A stretch of DNA of 64,000 bases from Candidatus Rifleibacteriota bacterium (GCA_015233155.1 JADFYG010000005.1:44200-108199), one strand, 5' to 3'. Positions 46,396-55,782 are shown, counted from the stretch's first letter. Translations and numbers: made by a program. Notes: generated by a model not told the origin, from the letters alone.

Positions 46396-47951
46396 TGCAT
46401 AAGGTTTTTTCTCACAGAAAGAGCGCTCCCAGAGTCCACATCCCATATTTGAACATTCTGTTACGTCAGTTAAAACTCGTACCGGTCATATTGATGCTCG
46501 TAATCGTATGCCCTGCCGCAGCGTGGCAACTCATTGTCACTGGCAACTGGCATGGACATCTGGCGTCATTCGACCCTTTCGGTGAAGCAGTCCCGGGAAA
46601 TCCATGGCGAATTCCTGCACTCATAAATGGATTGACGCATCGAAATCGCGATAAGACACTCGTCATAAGTGTCGGAAACCATACCGGCGGAAATACTGCT
46701 GACGGCTTTCTTTCTGATGGAATCTGTGAGAATGCTCTGACAGGCGTCCTGGAAAGGGAAAGCGGACTCGCGGCCATCGCTCTCGGGCCTGATGATTTTT
46801 TCCAGGCTCGAAACACCGGTGTACCTCCCGGGCACCTTTCAACACACATCTGGACAAATGTATCAGCTCCACGAGGTGGGGAAACTTCGTTTGAACAAGT
46901 ACGATTGATGCACGTGGATGGTCATAGTATCGGCCTTGCCAATCTTATCGACGAAGACCTGCTCGTCGATTCCCCTCTGTTCGGCGGAGGATATCAGATC
47001 GAAGATCCTGCTCGTGCTCTTCGCCGCCTGCGCTTCGAGCACCCGGATGCCTGGGACATGCTTTTTGTCGTCTGCCATATGCGCCGCGTGGCAGTCCAAA
47101 AACTGATGAGAGGATTATCTGATGACATCAGGCTGCTCTGGGTGCCGCCACCAGACGAGACCACAGACTGGTGTGAGAGCATCGCAGGTTCCCACGAACC
47201 GCCTCTATGGCTCGTTCCAGATGGCGACAAGGCTCTTCTGACAATCCAGGTAGATCATCGTGCCCTCACCGATCTGACATCCAGATACGGCCATTCGGCC
47301 ACAAACCCTGATTCTGCGGACTCATCGAGTTCATTTGCGGAGTTCAAAAATCGAAAATGTCCTGATGTTGAGACTCGTCGACTGCCACTGTCAAAGGCTT
47401 CCAATCGCCATATTCCCAGTGAGTTTTCGCAAACGGCATCCGAAATACGGCATAAGCGCCTCACGGCCCTACATGTAATGTCTATGACGAGTTCTCCTCC
47501 ACCGTTGTCATATAGATTCGCCCCATCACTGCATGCGCGATTGGCTCGTCAATTGTTACGTGCCGATCTGGCCATCACAACAATGGAACCATCTCCTGTT
47601 GTGAACGAACGAATAATAGACATGGGCCTTGTGACCCGCGTCGTTCCTCCTCGCAAACTGCGCGTTTACGATCTTGCCGGTGGAGATCTCGAGCGACTGC
47701 TGACACAACTTTTGCGGACTGCTCCGAACACTCCGGTGGGTTTCGACGGAGGGCATCTTTCATATCTGGGCGGCGCAATACACGAGATCAGTGTATCGGG
47801 ACGAATAATCAATCGTGAGACTCGCTATCGAATAGTCCTCGATGAGGATTTTTTCTTGTTTTCTGCACTTGAGCCATTTCTACGCTCTGCACGTCTATTG
47901 CCTCCGCGCGGTCTAACCCTCTGGGATGCATGGGCTATTCTTTCTCAATAA
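46395..47951 (+). CDS. Degenerate 5'-nucleotidase (UshA)-like protein
   Basis: The protein has an N-terminal hydrophobic segment (VPVILMLVIVCPAAA, about residues 29-43), so it is exported or membrane-bound. The region NWHGHLASFDPFGE (51-64) resembles the first UshA metal motif with Asp replaced by Asn. VSVGNHTGGN and IALGPDDFF stand where GD and GNHE motifs are expected, again altered. The C-terminal part has ADLAITTMEPSP and LRVYDLAGGDLERLL, typical of the 5'-nucleotidase C-terminal domain. It starts within the LptF/LptG stop codon, so the two are translated together. It is probably inactive or redirected; the role is unknown. Confidence 0.65.
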   Translation: MHKVFSHRKSAPRVHIPYLNILLRQLKLVPVILMLVIVCPAAAWQLIVTGNWHGHLASFDPFGEAVPGNPWRIPALINGLTHRNRDKTLVISVGNHTGGNTADGFLSDGICENALTGVLERESGLAAIALGPDDFFQARNTGVPPGHLSTHIWTNVSAPRGGETSFEQVRLMHVDGHSIGLANLIDEDLLVDSPLFGGGYQIEDPARALRRLRFEHPDAWDMLFVVCHMRRVAVQKLMRGLSDDIRLLWVPPPDETTDWCESIAGSHEPPLWLVPDGDKALLTIQVDHRALTDLTSRYGHSATNPDSADSSSSFAEFKNRKCPDVETRRLPLSKASNRHIPSEFSQTASEIRHKRLTALHVMSMTSSPPPLSYRFAPSLHARLARQLLRADLAITTMEPSPVVNERIIDMGLVTRVVPPRKLRVYDLAGGDLERLLTQLLRTAPNTPVGFDGGHLSYLGGAIHEISVSGRIINRETRYRIVLDEDFFLFSALEPFLRSARLLPPRGLTLWDAWAILSQ

Positions 47952-48067
47952 GACAGGATTTTATTCACTGGACAATTCAGGACAACACAGTAATTTCGCA
48001 AGTGATTCATCCGTTATTCGATTTTTCTTCCGTAGCGGGAGAAAATAGGCTAAAATAACTTCAATTT

Positions 48068-48862
48068 ATGAAGAGATATTGCCAGACAATATTGTTGCTG
48101 TTTTTGCAAACCGTAATATTGTTTGCTTGCGCTGATTATCCGGCATTCGCAGCAGACACCAAGGCGGCTCGGCCGTTAAACGCCTCCTGGACTCCGGACC
48201 CCGTCGTAACCGCCCAACTCGCATCAGACCCGACACTTTTTTCATGCAAGTTAGACGCTTCAATGCGAAAACTCCTGCATGATCCGGCAACTATGACAAT
48301 CGAACTCACCCCCATCAACGCTTCGGAAAGCAGTGTGGGGCATTTTCAGAAGATCACCGTCAAGGTTGCTCGTGGAGAAGCCGATCAACTAATACTCGAA
48401 CACGCGGACACTGAATTTATAGATGTTCAACTAGACACAACCAAGCTCGTGAAAGAAGATAAAGTTGACACGGTGAAGGTCACAAGCATCAACATGGATG
48501 TGACTATTCTCGAATCCGATCTCAACACATTTCTACTCGCAAAGTGCAAGGCAATCAATGTTGACAATCCCAAAATCGAGATGGGCACTGGAACGCTCAC
48601 CCTGTCAGGTTCAACGAAATACTCTTTCATGAAGGTAAAATTTTGGGCCACAGGCCAGTTGAGCGTTCATGACGAAAAAGCGATCTGGTTCCATCCGAAG
48701 AAGATCAAATTGAATGGAATGGGCATGCCGCGTGCTTTCATCGGCAATATAGTGAAGCGCATCAATCCAGTATTAAATCTCGAAAAATTTCCGTTTCAGC
48801 TAAATCTGAAAACCATTCTGGTCGAACCTGGCATACTGCACCTCAGCAGTTTTCGCTCCTGA
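48068..48862 (+). CDS. LmeA/DUF2993-like exported protein
   Basis: The 264-residue product has a signal peptide (residues 1-29, ending PAFAAD). The body has the DUF2993 (LmeA) pattern: LEHADTEFIDVQLDTTKLVK, INMDVTILESDLNTFLLAK, MGTGTLTLSGSTKYSFMKVKFWATG, and the C-terminal NIVKRINPVLNLEKFPF. LmeA is known from mycobacteria, where it supports mannan synthesis; elsewhere the family binds lipids or lies in the cell envelope. No neighbour suggests a pathway. It follows the UshA-like gene by 116 bp and precedes rsmA. Confidence 0.6.
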   Translation: MKRYCQTILLLFLQTVILFACADYPAFAADTKAARPLNASWTPDPVVTAQLASDPTLFSCKLDASMRKLLHDPATMTIELTPINASESSVGHFQKITVKVARGEADQLILEHADTEFIDVQLDTTKLVKEDKVDTVKVTSINMDVTILESDLNTFLLAKCKAINVDNPKIEMGTGTLTLSGSTKYSFMKVKFWATGQLSVHDEKAIWFHPKKIKLNGMGMPRAFIGNIVKRINPVLNLEKFPFQLNLKTILVEPGILHLSSFRS

Positions 48863-48961
48863 GATCGTCGATTCTGACTTGATCTCTGCCACCAGGAAGA
48901 TAATCAACAACGAACCTATTCGGTACGTGAGTGCTTTCAAAGGATTGAAGGAGTTACCCCC

Positions 48962-49927
48962 ATGGATGAAGAGCGACACGAGTCAACCCGAAACATTTTG
49001 GCACGAGCCGGTCTCATTGCTAAGAAATCTCTCGGACAAAACTTCTGCCAGGACGAAACCGTAATAACGTCAGTCGTAGAGCGATTGGCAATAGGCCCAA
49101 ACGACGAGGTGTGGGAAATTGGTCCCGGTGTCGGAGCTCTTACACGCATCCTTCTCTCAACTTCCGCCCATCTCAGATTGTTCGAGATAGACCTCCGCTT
49201 GAAAGGGATTCTGGAAACCTTATGTGCGTCACCGAGGCAGAATAATACCCCAGGAGCGATCATTCATTGGGGCGACGTACTCGATGCCGATCTTCAGGCT
49301 TTACATCCGATGCGAACGACTGATTTTTCCGAGGCCGGACGCGACGAAGAACTTTCCAAGCAACAAAGCGACAATTTCGAAATAGAAGCGGGCGATTCCA
49401 AGTCACGGCAAGGCTTCATTTTTCCGCATGCTCGCGATTGCAGACTTCTTGTATGCGGAAATCTTCCCTATTATTGCGGAACAGCTATCGTCCGCCATCT
49501 GCTCGAACTGAAACCACCAGCACAAAAGCTCGTCTTCGTTCTTCAGGAAGAAGTGGTACAAAAGATGGCCGCCGGTCCCGGTGACGATGAATATGGTTTT
49601 CTTTCAGTGATTGTTCAGCTCGCATCTCAAGTCTCGGTGGGACCCAGCTTTCCCCCATCGGCGTTTTTTCCTAACCCGGCAGTAACAAGCGCATTGGTGG
49701 AACTTCGACCTTTGACTATTTCCGAAATTAAGCGTCGGCAATGCGAGCGTGCGTCTAAAATCGCCTCCATCGCCTTCGGTCAGCGCCGCAAGATGGCGCT
49801 GAATGTATTGAAAAAAGCATTCCCGGCGGTCGCATGGGCAGAACGTTTCGAAAATCTCAAGTTGTCGCCCAAGGCTCGCGCAGAAGAAATATCCGTAGAA
49901 AATTTTTTGAATCTGGCTACTGAATAA
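48962..49927 (+). CDS. rsmA: 16S rRNA (adenine1518/1519-N6) dimethyltransferase
   Basis: RsmA dimethylates two adenines in the loop of helix 45 of 16S rRNA. The 321-residue protein starts MDEERHESTRNILARAGLIAKKSLGQNFC, and has SAM motif EIGPGVGALTRIL, LFEIDLRL and the NLPYY catalytic motif (CGNLPYYCGTAIVRHLLE). Between the motif near residue 100 and NLPYY is an insertion of about 45 residues (EAGRDEELSKQQSDNFEIEAG region), acidic and absent from most family members. The C-terminal part (GQRRKMALNVLKKAFP) is conserved. GGAGTTAC lies 5 bases before the ATG. It ends 18 bp from the convergent TatD gene. Confidence 0.95.
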   Translation: MDEERHESTRNILARAGLIAKKSLGQNFCQDETVITSVVERLAIGPNDEVWEIGPGVGALTRILLSTSAHLRLFEIDLRLKGILETLCASPRQNNTPGAIIHWGDVLDADLQALHPMRTTDFSEAGRDEELSKQQSDNFEIEAGDSKSRQGFIFPHARDCRLLVCGNLPYYCGTAIVRHLLELKPPAQKLVFVLQEEVVQKMAAGPGDDEYGFLSVIVQLASQVSVGPSFPPSAFFPNPAVTSALVELRPLTISEIKRRQCERASKIASIAFGQRRKMALNVLKKAFPAVAWAERFENLKLSPKARAEEISVENFLNLATE

Positions 49928-49945
49928 TTCGGTTATGCCACGAGC

Positions 49946-50722
49946 TCAAAATGAAAGCCTGCCAAAAATCCTGGTTGTGTTTTCAAATGTCGCGTAACGG
50001 ATGGATTCGATCGACATACCACGAATACAGGCTAGTCGTGCAGCAATCAGCGGCAATGATCCCGGTTCGTTTTCTGGTAATAGCCATCCGACAGGGCGCA
50101 TATCAGGAGAGTCTGTTTCGAGAAGTATCGTGTCGAGCGATATTTCTCGGGCAACGCGCGGAGTTTTTCGGGCCTGCGGCATGCACAGTGAACCAGCAAA
50201 TGAAAAGCTGGCGCCTTGCCGCTGAAACAGGCTGGCAATCTCGAAAGATCCGGAAAATGCATGCATGACCCATGGTATTCCGTACGCATGCCTTTTCAAT
50301 AAATCAAGAGCTTCATTCCAATGACCTCGCAGATGCACCAGTATGGGAAGTCCTTGTTCCCGGGCAATTTCCAATTGCGCCGCGAATATTTCACGCTGTC
50401 GAACGATGGGGGCGGAGGCATCCCGATCGAGTCCGCATTCGCCTATGGCAACAGGTCTATAAGGTGATTCCGCGAACAGGGAACGTAGATCATCCGCCTG
50501 AAAACGATGTGCATTTCCAGGGTGGACTCCCCATGCACGAAAAGCATTTTCAGGAAGTTCCACAGGTTGAAGAGCTCCTGAGACCGCCGGAACCACGAAA
50601 CCCTCCACCCCGGCCGCCGTGGCACGACAAAAGAGTTCACGCAAGTGCTCAGAAAGCGGCGACAAATCAAGATGACAATGCGTATCGATCCATGGAGGCA
50701 TCTTTTTCTGAGAGATATCCAT
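49946..50722 (-). CDS. TatD family metal-dependent hydrolase
   Basis: TatD proteins are metal-dependent DNases. The start was placed at ATG 50722, with GGAGA nearby, giving 258 residues that begin MDISQKKMPPWIDTHCHLDLSP (HxH metal motif). Later motifs are ECGLDRD, PILVHLRGHW, WVMHAFSGSFE and LETDSPDMRP, all characteristic of TatD. A longer frame adds 22 residues with no ribosome binding site. The role in DNA repair or protein quality control is known only for some members. Confidence 0.9.
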   Translation of the reverse strand: MDISQKKMPPWIDTHCHLDLSPLSEHLRELFCRATAAGVEGFVVPAVSGALQPVELPENAFRAWGVHPGNAHRFQADDLRSLFAESPYRPVAIGECGLDRDASAPIVRQREIFAAQLEIAREQGLPILVHLRGHWNEALDLLKRHAYGIPWVMHAFSGSFEIASLFQRQGASFSFAGSLCMPQARKTPRVAREISLDTILLETDSPDMRPVGWLLPENEPGSLPLIAARLACIRGMSIESIRYATFENTTRIFGRLSF

Positions 50723-50880
50723 TTTTCTCCAACATTGCAGGCTGAAATGGCATACATTATCGGGCAATAACATCGATAATTCTGCCAAATTAAATATTAT
50801 GAGTCCGTATCGACACAGTTTTTTGAGAATTGCATACTAACAGACAGAGGACACCCGGCAATCAGGGCAAACTCAAACCA

Positions 50881-50909
50881 TGGAAACACTAACTTTCGTA
50901 TGCTATACT
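50881..50909 (+). promoter_or_regulatory. Extended -10 promoter upstream of the STAS gene
   Basis: TGGAAA (50881-50886) and TATACT (50904-50909) lie 17 bp apart, and TGC precedes the -10 (TGCTATACT), an extended -10. It lies 63 bp from the ATG of the STAS gene in a 249-bp divergent gap with the TatD gene, with TATAAA-poor sequence elsewhere. Confidence 0.55.
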
Positions 50910-50971
50910 GCATAACTGAAACAATAAACTCCTATCGGGGCAATTAAAAGTATTCTTCATCAGGAAATGCC

Positions 50972-51337
50972 ATGCTGAGTCGTCATAAAAAAAGAGATTT
51001 TCTTTTTCAGGTAGTGCAGGCCAGCGAAAAAACTCTTGATGTTCGCATCCAGGGTAATTTAGATGAAAAAAACAGTTCCCAACTTCAACAAGAGATAGAG
51101 GATCTGGAGTATTTAAAATATTCTCAGGTCACAATCGATATGTCTGAAGTGGCTTTTTTGAGCAGTGCAGCCATAACTACCATGATACGCTTATACAAAA
51201 AGCTTTCTGCAAAGGGTGCAGACCTTATTATTGAAAACCCTCAGCCAACTGTCGCCAAAATACTTCACATGACCCGATTAGATACGCAGCTAAAAATTAT
51301 CTCCCTGGACACACAGGACGCAAAGCCCATAAAATAG
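50972..51337 (+). CDS. STAS-domain anti-sigma factor antagonist-like protein
   Basis: The 121-residue protein consists of one STAS domain. It starts with a basic tail (MLSRHKKRDFLF), then DVRIQGNLDEKNSSQLQQEI, VTIDMSEVAFLSSAAITTMIRLYKK, and GADLIIENPQPTVAKILHMTRLD. In SpoIIAA-like antagonists the phosphorylated Ser lies in the DSSG motif; here it is LSSAA at about residues 69-73. No cognate anti-sigma kinase or sigma factor is in view. The gene ends 6 bp from the convergent GH114 gene at the edge of the Pel locus. It may act as a phosphorylation switch for Pel, but that is inference. Confidence 0.75.
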   Translation: MLSRHKKRDFLFQVVQASEKTLDVRIQGNLDEKNSSQLQQEIEDLEYLKYSQVTIDMSEVAFLSSAAITTMIRLYKKLSAKGADLIIENPQPTVAKILHMTRLDTQLKIISLDTQDAKPIK

Positions 51338-51343
51338 CAGATT

Positions 51344-52213
51344 TTATGGTATCGGAAAAAGCTTCTGGAGTTTTTTCTCGGTAAAATATGGAACGAACCC
51401 CAGGTTGCGAGCGATTCGTTTGGTCTTTGCGATTTGAACAACCCGCCTGGTGTACTCCAGCAAACCGACAAATTTTCCAGTTTCACGCAGTTTTTTCAAT
51501 GCGGTGATTTTCTCTTTTTGCCAAGAGACAGGTGGCGCCTCTTTCCAGCTATAGTATAAACTTTCCTGGATAATCCCATCGATTTCGTCTGAAAATCTAG
51601 AATCATCGAACAATGCATGGCTGTTGAGAACAATAAAAACCAGGTCCGGATTGTCCTTGCGAAGATGTCTTACTATGGACAAAATAAGCTCTGTCATCTG
51701 AGCTTTGGCTATGCCTTTATTTTGCTGAACTTCCCATGCATCAACAACATCCAGAACAAACCCGTTAAATCCTTTTGCAGCAATCGTTTCCGCATATTCT
51801 GAAACAATTATTTCCCACGCAGGATCCCAGAATTTGACCGGAAAATTATCCTTCCATTCCGGGTTTTCCTTTATCAGAAGGTCTGAAATAATGTTTTTCT
51901 TGAAATATGGACGATAACTTTCCGCTTCGCCAACGGAAAGGTAGGCCAATACCTGTCGATTTCCTCGTTTCAGTTCGGCCACATCTGATGCTGTATATGG
52001 ATCTGGCTGAATGACCAAAAGCCCGGCCAGCGATTTTTTCAACTCCTTAACCGGCACACGAGAATACACACACCCCCAGGTCAATATCTTTTCGCCCAAT
52101 GGAACCTTATTAGCATTCAAGTTTTGGGAATACAGAGGCAATGTCAAAACCATCTGAAAACAAGAGACAAAAAAAATCAAAAACACACCCAGGCGATTGG
52201 ATTGTGTCCACAT
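51344..52213 (-). CDS. GH114 glycosidase (PelA hydrolase half-like)
   Basis: The 289-residue protein has an N-terminal hydrophobic signal segment (LGVFLIFFVSCFQMVLTLPL). The remainder is a TIM barrel of the GH114/TM1410 family: KILTWGCVYSRVPVKEL, QVLAYLSVGEAESYRPYF, NGFVLDVVDAWEV (Asp155 and Asp158), and DGIIQESLYYSW with catalytic Glu217. In P. aeruginosa PelA this fold is the N-terminal domain, which cleaves partly de-N-acetylated GalNAc polymer. Here it is a free-standing gene, convergent with the STAS gene and divergent from the deacetylase gene. It probably trims or releases Pel in the periplasm; inference from family and context. Confidence 0.88.
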   Translation of the reverse strand: MWTQSNRLGVFLIFFVSCFQMVLTLPLYSQNLNANKVPLGEKILTWGCVYSRVPVKELKKSLAGLLVIQPDPYTASDVAELKRGNRQVLAYLSVGEAESYRPYFKKNIISDLLIKENPEWKDNFPVKFWDPAWEIIVSEYAETIAAKGFNGFVLDVVDAWEVQQNKGIAKAQMTELILSIVRHLRKDNPDLVFIVLNSHALFDDSRFSDEIDGIIQESLYYSWKEAPPVSWQKEKITALKKLRETGKFVGLLEYTRRVVQIAKTKRIARNLGFVPYFTEKKLQKLFPIP

Positions 52214-52436
52214 GATTAAGTCAGAATCCTTTTGATAATTACAATATTATGCAAGATACTTTCAGAATCAGGCAAAAGAACTCCTTCTGCACTTAGTTCG
52301 CGATGGGAAGTGTAGGACTCAATCGTTCTTATGATCAGAGGATCACTCCGCTACTATTATTCTCGAACTCAATTTTACAGGAACCTCGTATGATATATAT
52401 TAGAAAGGTTATCACACGGAGTCAAGGACTGGTGAA

Positions 52437-54218
52437 ATGAGAAATCCGCTGTTTCGTCTCAAAATAAAAATGTTTTTTTTCACACAGATATTATGCCTCA
52501 TTGCTATCTCATTTCCTTCCATTGCCATAAGTTCTGAACCTGTTTCGAAGACAAATTTTCTTCTGGTCAGCGATTCCCAGGAAAAAAACTCCATTAAACT
52601 GGTTGATAATCTCAAACGTGCCCTGCAATGTGCCGGACACACTTTTGTCGAGGTAGATGTTACAGCCTTGCCCGGAATGACCAGAAAGGATTTTACGGAA
52701 TCCGCATTGATCCTCTGTTGCGAAAAAGCCGCCAGCCAAATCTTTCCCCCCGATGCCCTGTCTTATGTCCAGGATGGAGGAATTCTTTATTTTGCGTATC
52801 GGTGTTTTCACCCAGAACTAATGAACCCATTGGGAATGAAGGCCAGGGACGGCCCTCACATGTTTGTAGATGCACGAGGCCTGGAAGCCCACCGACCTTT
52901 TTTTCGCCAGTGCCGACCTGAACTTCAGATACCTTTGTTCGTTTCGAACGGTTGCAACATAGATGTCAGCCAGGAATGGGAAGTCCAGCTTAATTACAAA
53001 AATCCTCCCAATATACCTCTTCTGCTGACCCGATCATTTGGAAAAGGGCAAGTGATATTCTGGAATTCAAGCTGTCTCCAAATGAAGGAGTTCCGTGGGC
53101 TATTTCTATTTTCTCTGCTGAGAAGCCTTCCAATCGCAGCCATGAGTGTGTTCAATCGAATTATTTTGCAGATAGATGACTCGCCCCCCCCTGCTTATGA
53201 CCTGAAAAGAGGGGTCGTGGCCCGCGACTTTGGTTTTTCGGATTTCCAGTTTTATCAGAATATTTTCTACGAACAAGTGATGCAATTGCTTGAGGAGTTG
53301 GCGGTTCCAGCTACTCATTTTTTGATCTTTAATTACCAGGACCAGATACGCGGTCCGTTTAACAAAACAATCGATCGTCTTGAATTTTTTGATAACATTA
53401 TTAAAAAAATACTAAACACTCGGGGACATGATCTGGGATTACATGGTTATAACCACCAATCCCTGATGTTAACAGGCACGACCTCGCGATCATGGCCTTC
53501 TATCGAGGAAATGTCGCAGAGCCTTCAACAGGCTTTTTCCATGTGGCAGGAAAAAAAACTTCCTCCATGCATGGTGTATGTTCCTCCAAATAATTTGATT
53601 GATAACGCTGGAAAACAGGCCATTCTCAACGCTTTTCCAACGATTTGCACTATTTGCCGGGTCTATACTTCAGGAAACGATTATCGGGTAGAGGCCTTCA
53701 ATAGAGATGGGGGCGGAGATGAATTCGGCCCGGATGAAAAATTTCCCAGACTTTTGTTGATGCCCCGGATTTCGAGCGGATTCTACCTGACAGAACTGGT
53801 ACGATTTTCCGTTCTGAACGGAATTCTGACTCATGGCGTGTTCAGTCATTTTATCCATCCAGACGACATTTACGATTCGGTTCGGGCAAAATCCAACTGG
53901 GAGATCATGCTTCTTAACCTGCGCCGTCTTTTGCTGTTTGCAAAGGAAAACCTGCCAGCGGCCGAAGCCACCACGGCAGGCAAGTTTATGTTGCCAATGA
54001 AAAAGTATTTCGAAGAAAACATCCACTTTGAACAAAATTCAACCTGTCTGAAAGTGATCCAGCAAAAGGGATTTCGAGAGTTCTTTTATGTATTCTCCAG
54101 GGATGCTTCTGGAGACCCAGTCATACATGGTGGCAAGTTGATTGCAACTCTTGAACCCAACCGTCTATTTCTTGTAAAAGCAGTTGAACCAACTATGGAA
54201 ATCCTATTTTCTCATTGA
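52437..54218 (+). CDS. DUF2194 deacetylase-like protein (PelA deacetylase half-like)
   Basis: The 593-residue protein has a signal segment (IKMFFFTQILCLIAISFPSIA). The central part has a polysaccharide-deacetylase-like layout: paired aspartates in QIDDSPPP (247-248), where the metal-binding and base Asp lie, and the HGYNH motif at 336-340 (H-x3-H, metal ligands). Residues 100-240 form a glutamine amidotransferase-like region, as known for some DUF2194 proteins. It would de-N-acetylate the nascent GalNAc polymer in the periplasm. PelA carries hydrolase and deacetylase in one chain; here they are two genes. The rest of the fold is not identified. GGTGA precedes the ATG. Confidence 0.8.
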   Translation: MRNPLFRLKIKMFFFTQILCLIAISFPSIAISSEPVSKTNFLLVSDSQEKNSIKLVDNLKRALQCAGHTFVEVDVTALPGMTRKDFTESALILCCEKAASQIFPPDALSYVQDGGILYFAYRCFHPELMNPLGMKARDGPHMFVDARGLEAHRPFFRQCRPELQIPLFVSNGCNIDVSQEWEVQLNYKNPPNIPLLLTRSFGKGQVIFWNSSCLQMKEFRGLFLFSLLRSLPIAAMSVFNRIILQIDDSPPPAYDLKRGVVARDFGFSDFQFYQNIFYEQVMQLLEELAVPATHFLIFNYQDQIRGPFNKTIDRLEFFDNIIKKILNTRGHDLGLHGYNHQSLMLTGTTSRSWPSIEEMSQSLQQAFSMWQEKKLPPCMVYVPPNNLIDNAGKQAILNAFPTICTICRVYTSGNDYRVEAFNRDGGGDEFGPDEKFPRLLLMPRISSGFYLTELVRFSVLNGILTHGVFSHFIHPDDIYDSVRAKSNWEIMLLNLRRLLLFAKENLPAAEATTAGKFMLPMKKYFEENIHFEQNSTCLKVIQQKGFREFFYVFSRDASGDPVIHGGKLIATLEPNRLFLVKAVEPTMEILFSH

Positions 54219-54273
54219 TTCGAAGCCAAACTTTTCATCTGTTTTAACATTTGAGAGTTTCACCTGTACGCAA

Positions 54274-55782
54274 CTATTTTTTTGCCTTTTCTTCCAAAGC
54301 GGATTCTGGAATGATGCAATTTATGAGATCGGCTCCGATAGCTGATCGGATCATAACGATTTCGCCAAGACGGCCGTCTTTTCCAACACGGGGCGGGGCA
54401 GGAGGTATTTCGTGTGGAATCGGCTGTCGGCTGAAGGTGATAAAAATCAGATCTCGAAGACCGCGACGTAAAAAATAGACGGCCTGCATAAAGGCCATAA
54501 TAGTTGAAATTACGTATCCGGCAGCGAGGTAGTCATCTAATCGGAAGTGAATTATCAGCCCCGTGAGCAAGGCATTGACAGCGAAAAAAGTAAAATTAGC
54601 CCAGAGGGCTTCGCGGGCAAATTCGAAATACAATAATACTAACGAGACAAACAAAAAGAGGGCCTGAAAGAATGCTCCCCAGACTCCCCAACGGAGCGTA
54701 GAGAGGAGTTCGGGAACGTAATGGATTTTCCTGAGAATTTCTGGTGCAAAATAATATACGACCAGCGTCAGAGCGCCCTGCACTTTCACCATTTCGAAAA
54801 ACGTGAACATCAATACCCGCTTAATGTCTTCCCGACTTTCAACAATTTTTCTGAAAGATAGCTGACGAATAATTGCTCCATAAAACTTACGATAGACGAG
54901 ATAAAACTCGGTTTCAACATTCATAAGAAAAATACCTAAGGCAGGAATAATGGTGACATATGCCAAAAAGATAGCGGTATCATAAATTCCAAAAGAGTAT
55001 AAGCCGCGACATGGATACTGACGGTAGTCGGACATCCAGTACAAAAACTTATCAACCCATATGGCCATGTTGTAAAGCAAGCCGGCTAACAGATGATCCG
55101 GATAGTTCACCAGCGATTTCAGGCATACAAATGACGGCATCAGCCCAGGTAACCCCAATTCCCTGAGAATGCGAAAGGTTAAACCCATCAGAATCAGCGC
55201 ATGACCAAAAATGAAACCGAAAAACGCGCCTTCAAGGCCGAATTTTTTTTGAAACATCAGCGAGAAGCACAAACTTAAAATGGCTCCAACAATATATAAA
55301 ACCCCTATGATTTCAAAATCCCGCAAACAACTGAGATAAATGCCGGCCAGCCAGAGCAAGCCCACTATCACCATTCCGCCCATAAAGGTATATCTATAAA
55401 ACCATGAAAGCGGCAACAACAGGGAATATCCGAAGCCAACAACACCCTGCACAGTTGCCACAACCATAGTCATGCCTAGAAACGATGGGACCAGTGATTC
55501 AATGCGACCAGCATACAACTCGTCGGCAAGATAGCGGGTCAAAGGCATCTGATAAAACCCGGTAAGTAACAGAGAAAATGCATACACATACACAATCGAG
55601 GTTTTCAGAATGTCATACTGATTGCCTTGAAGACGGGTAAAGTGGTTTAAAAGGCTTATAACAATGACAGTGACAATCCAGGGCCCGGCAATCAAAAAAG
55701 TTGCAAACAAAAAACCTTTCAGAACACCGAAATAGGTGCCTTCATCAAGCAGTTTCTGTAGTTTAAAACCGATTCCCGCCAT
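54274..55782 (-). CDS. pelG: PelG-like inner-membrane polysaccharide transporter
   Basis: The 502-residue membrane protein starts MAGIGFKLQKLLDEGTYFGVLKGFLFATFLIAGPW, the characteristic PelG start, and has about 12 hydrophobic segments of the MOP/PST exporter superfamily, with FEIIGVLYIVGAILSLCFSLM and GLYSFGIYDTAIFLAYVTIIPALG among them. PelG moves the Pel polymer across the inner membrane with PelD, PelE and PelF. Its start overlaps the pelF stop by 1 bp. It is the last gene of the operon, and the convergent deacetylase gene ends 55 bp away. Confidence 0.93.
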   Translation of the reverse strand: MAGIGFKLQKLLDEGTYFGVLKGFLFATFLIAGPWIVTVIVISLLNHFTRLQGNQYDILKTSIVYVYAFSLLLTGFYQMPLTRYLADELYAGRIESLVPSFLGMTMVVATVQGVVGFGYSLLLPLSWFYRYTFMGGMVIVGLLWLAGIYLSCLRDFEIIGVLYIVGAILSLCFSLMFQKKFGLEGAFFGFIFGHALILMGLTFRILRELGLPGLMPSFVCLKSLVNYPDHLLAGLLYNMAIWVDKFLYWMSDYRQYPCRGLYSFGIYDTAIFLAYVTIIPALGIFLMNVETEFYLVYRKFYGAIIRQLSFRKIVESREDIKRVLMFTFFEMVKVQGALTLVVYYFAPEILRKIHYVPELLSTLRWGVWGAFFQALFLFVSLVLLYFEFAREALWANFTFFAVNALLTGLIIHFRLDDYLAAGYVISTIMAFMQAVYFLRRGLRDLIFITFSRQPIPHEIPPAPPRVGKDGRLGEIVMIRSAIGADLINCIIPESALEEKAKK

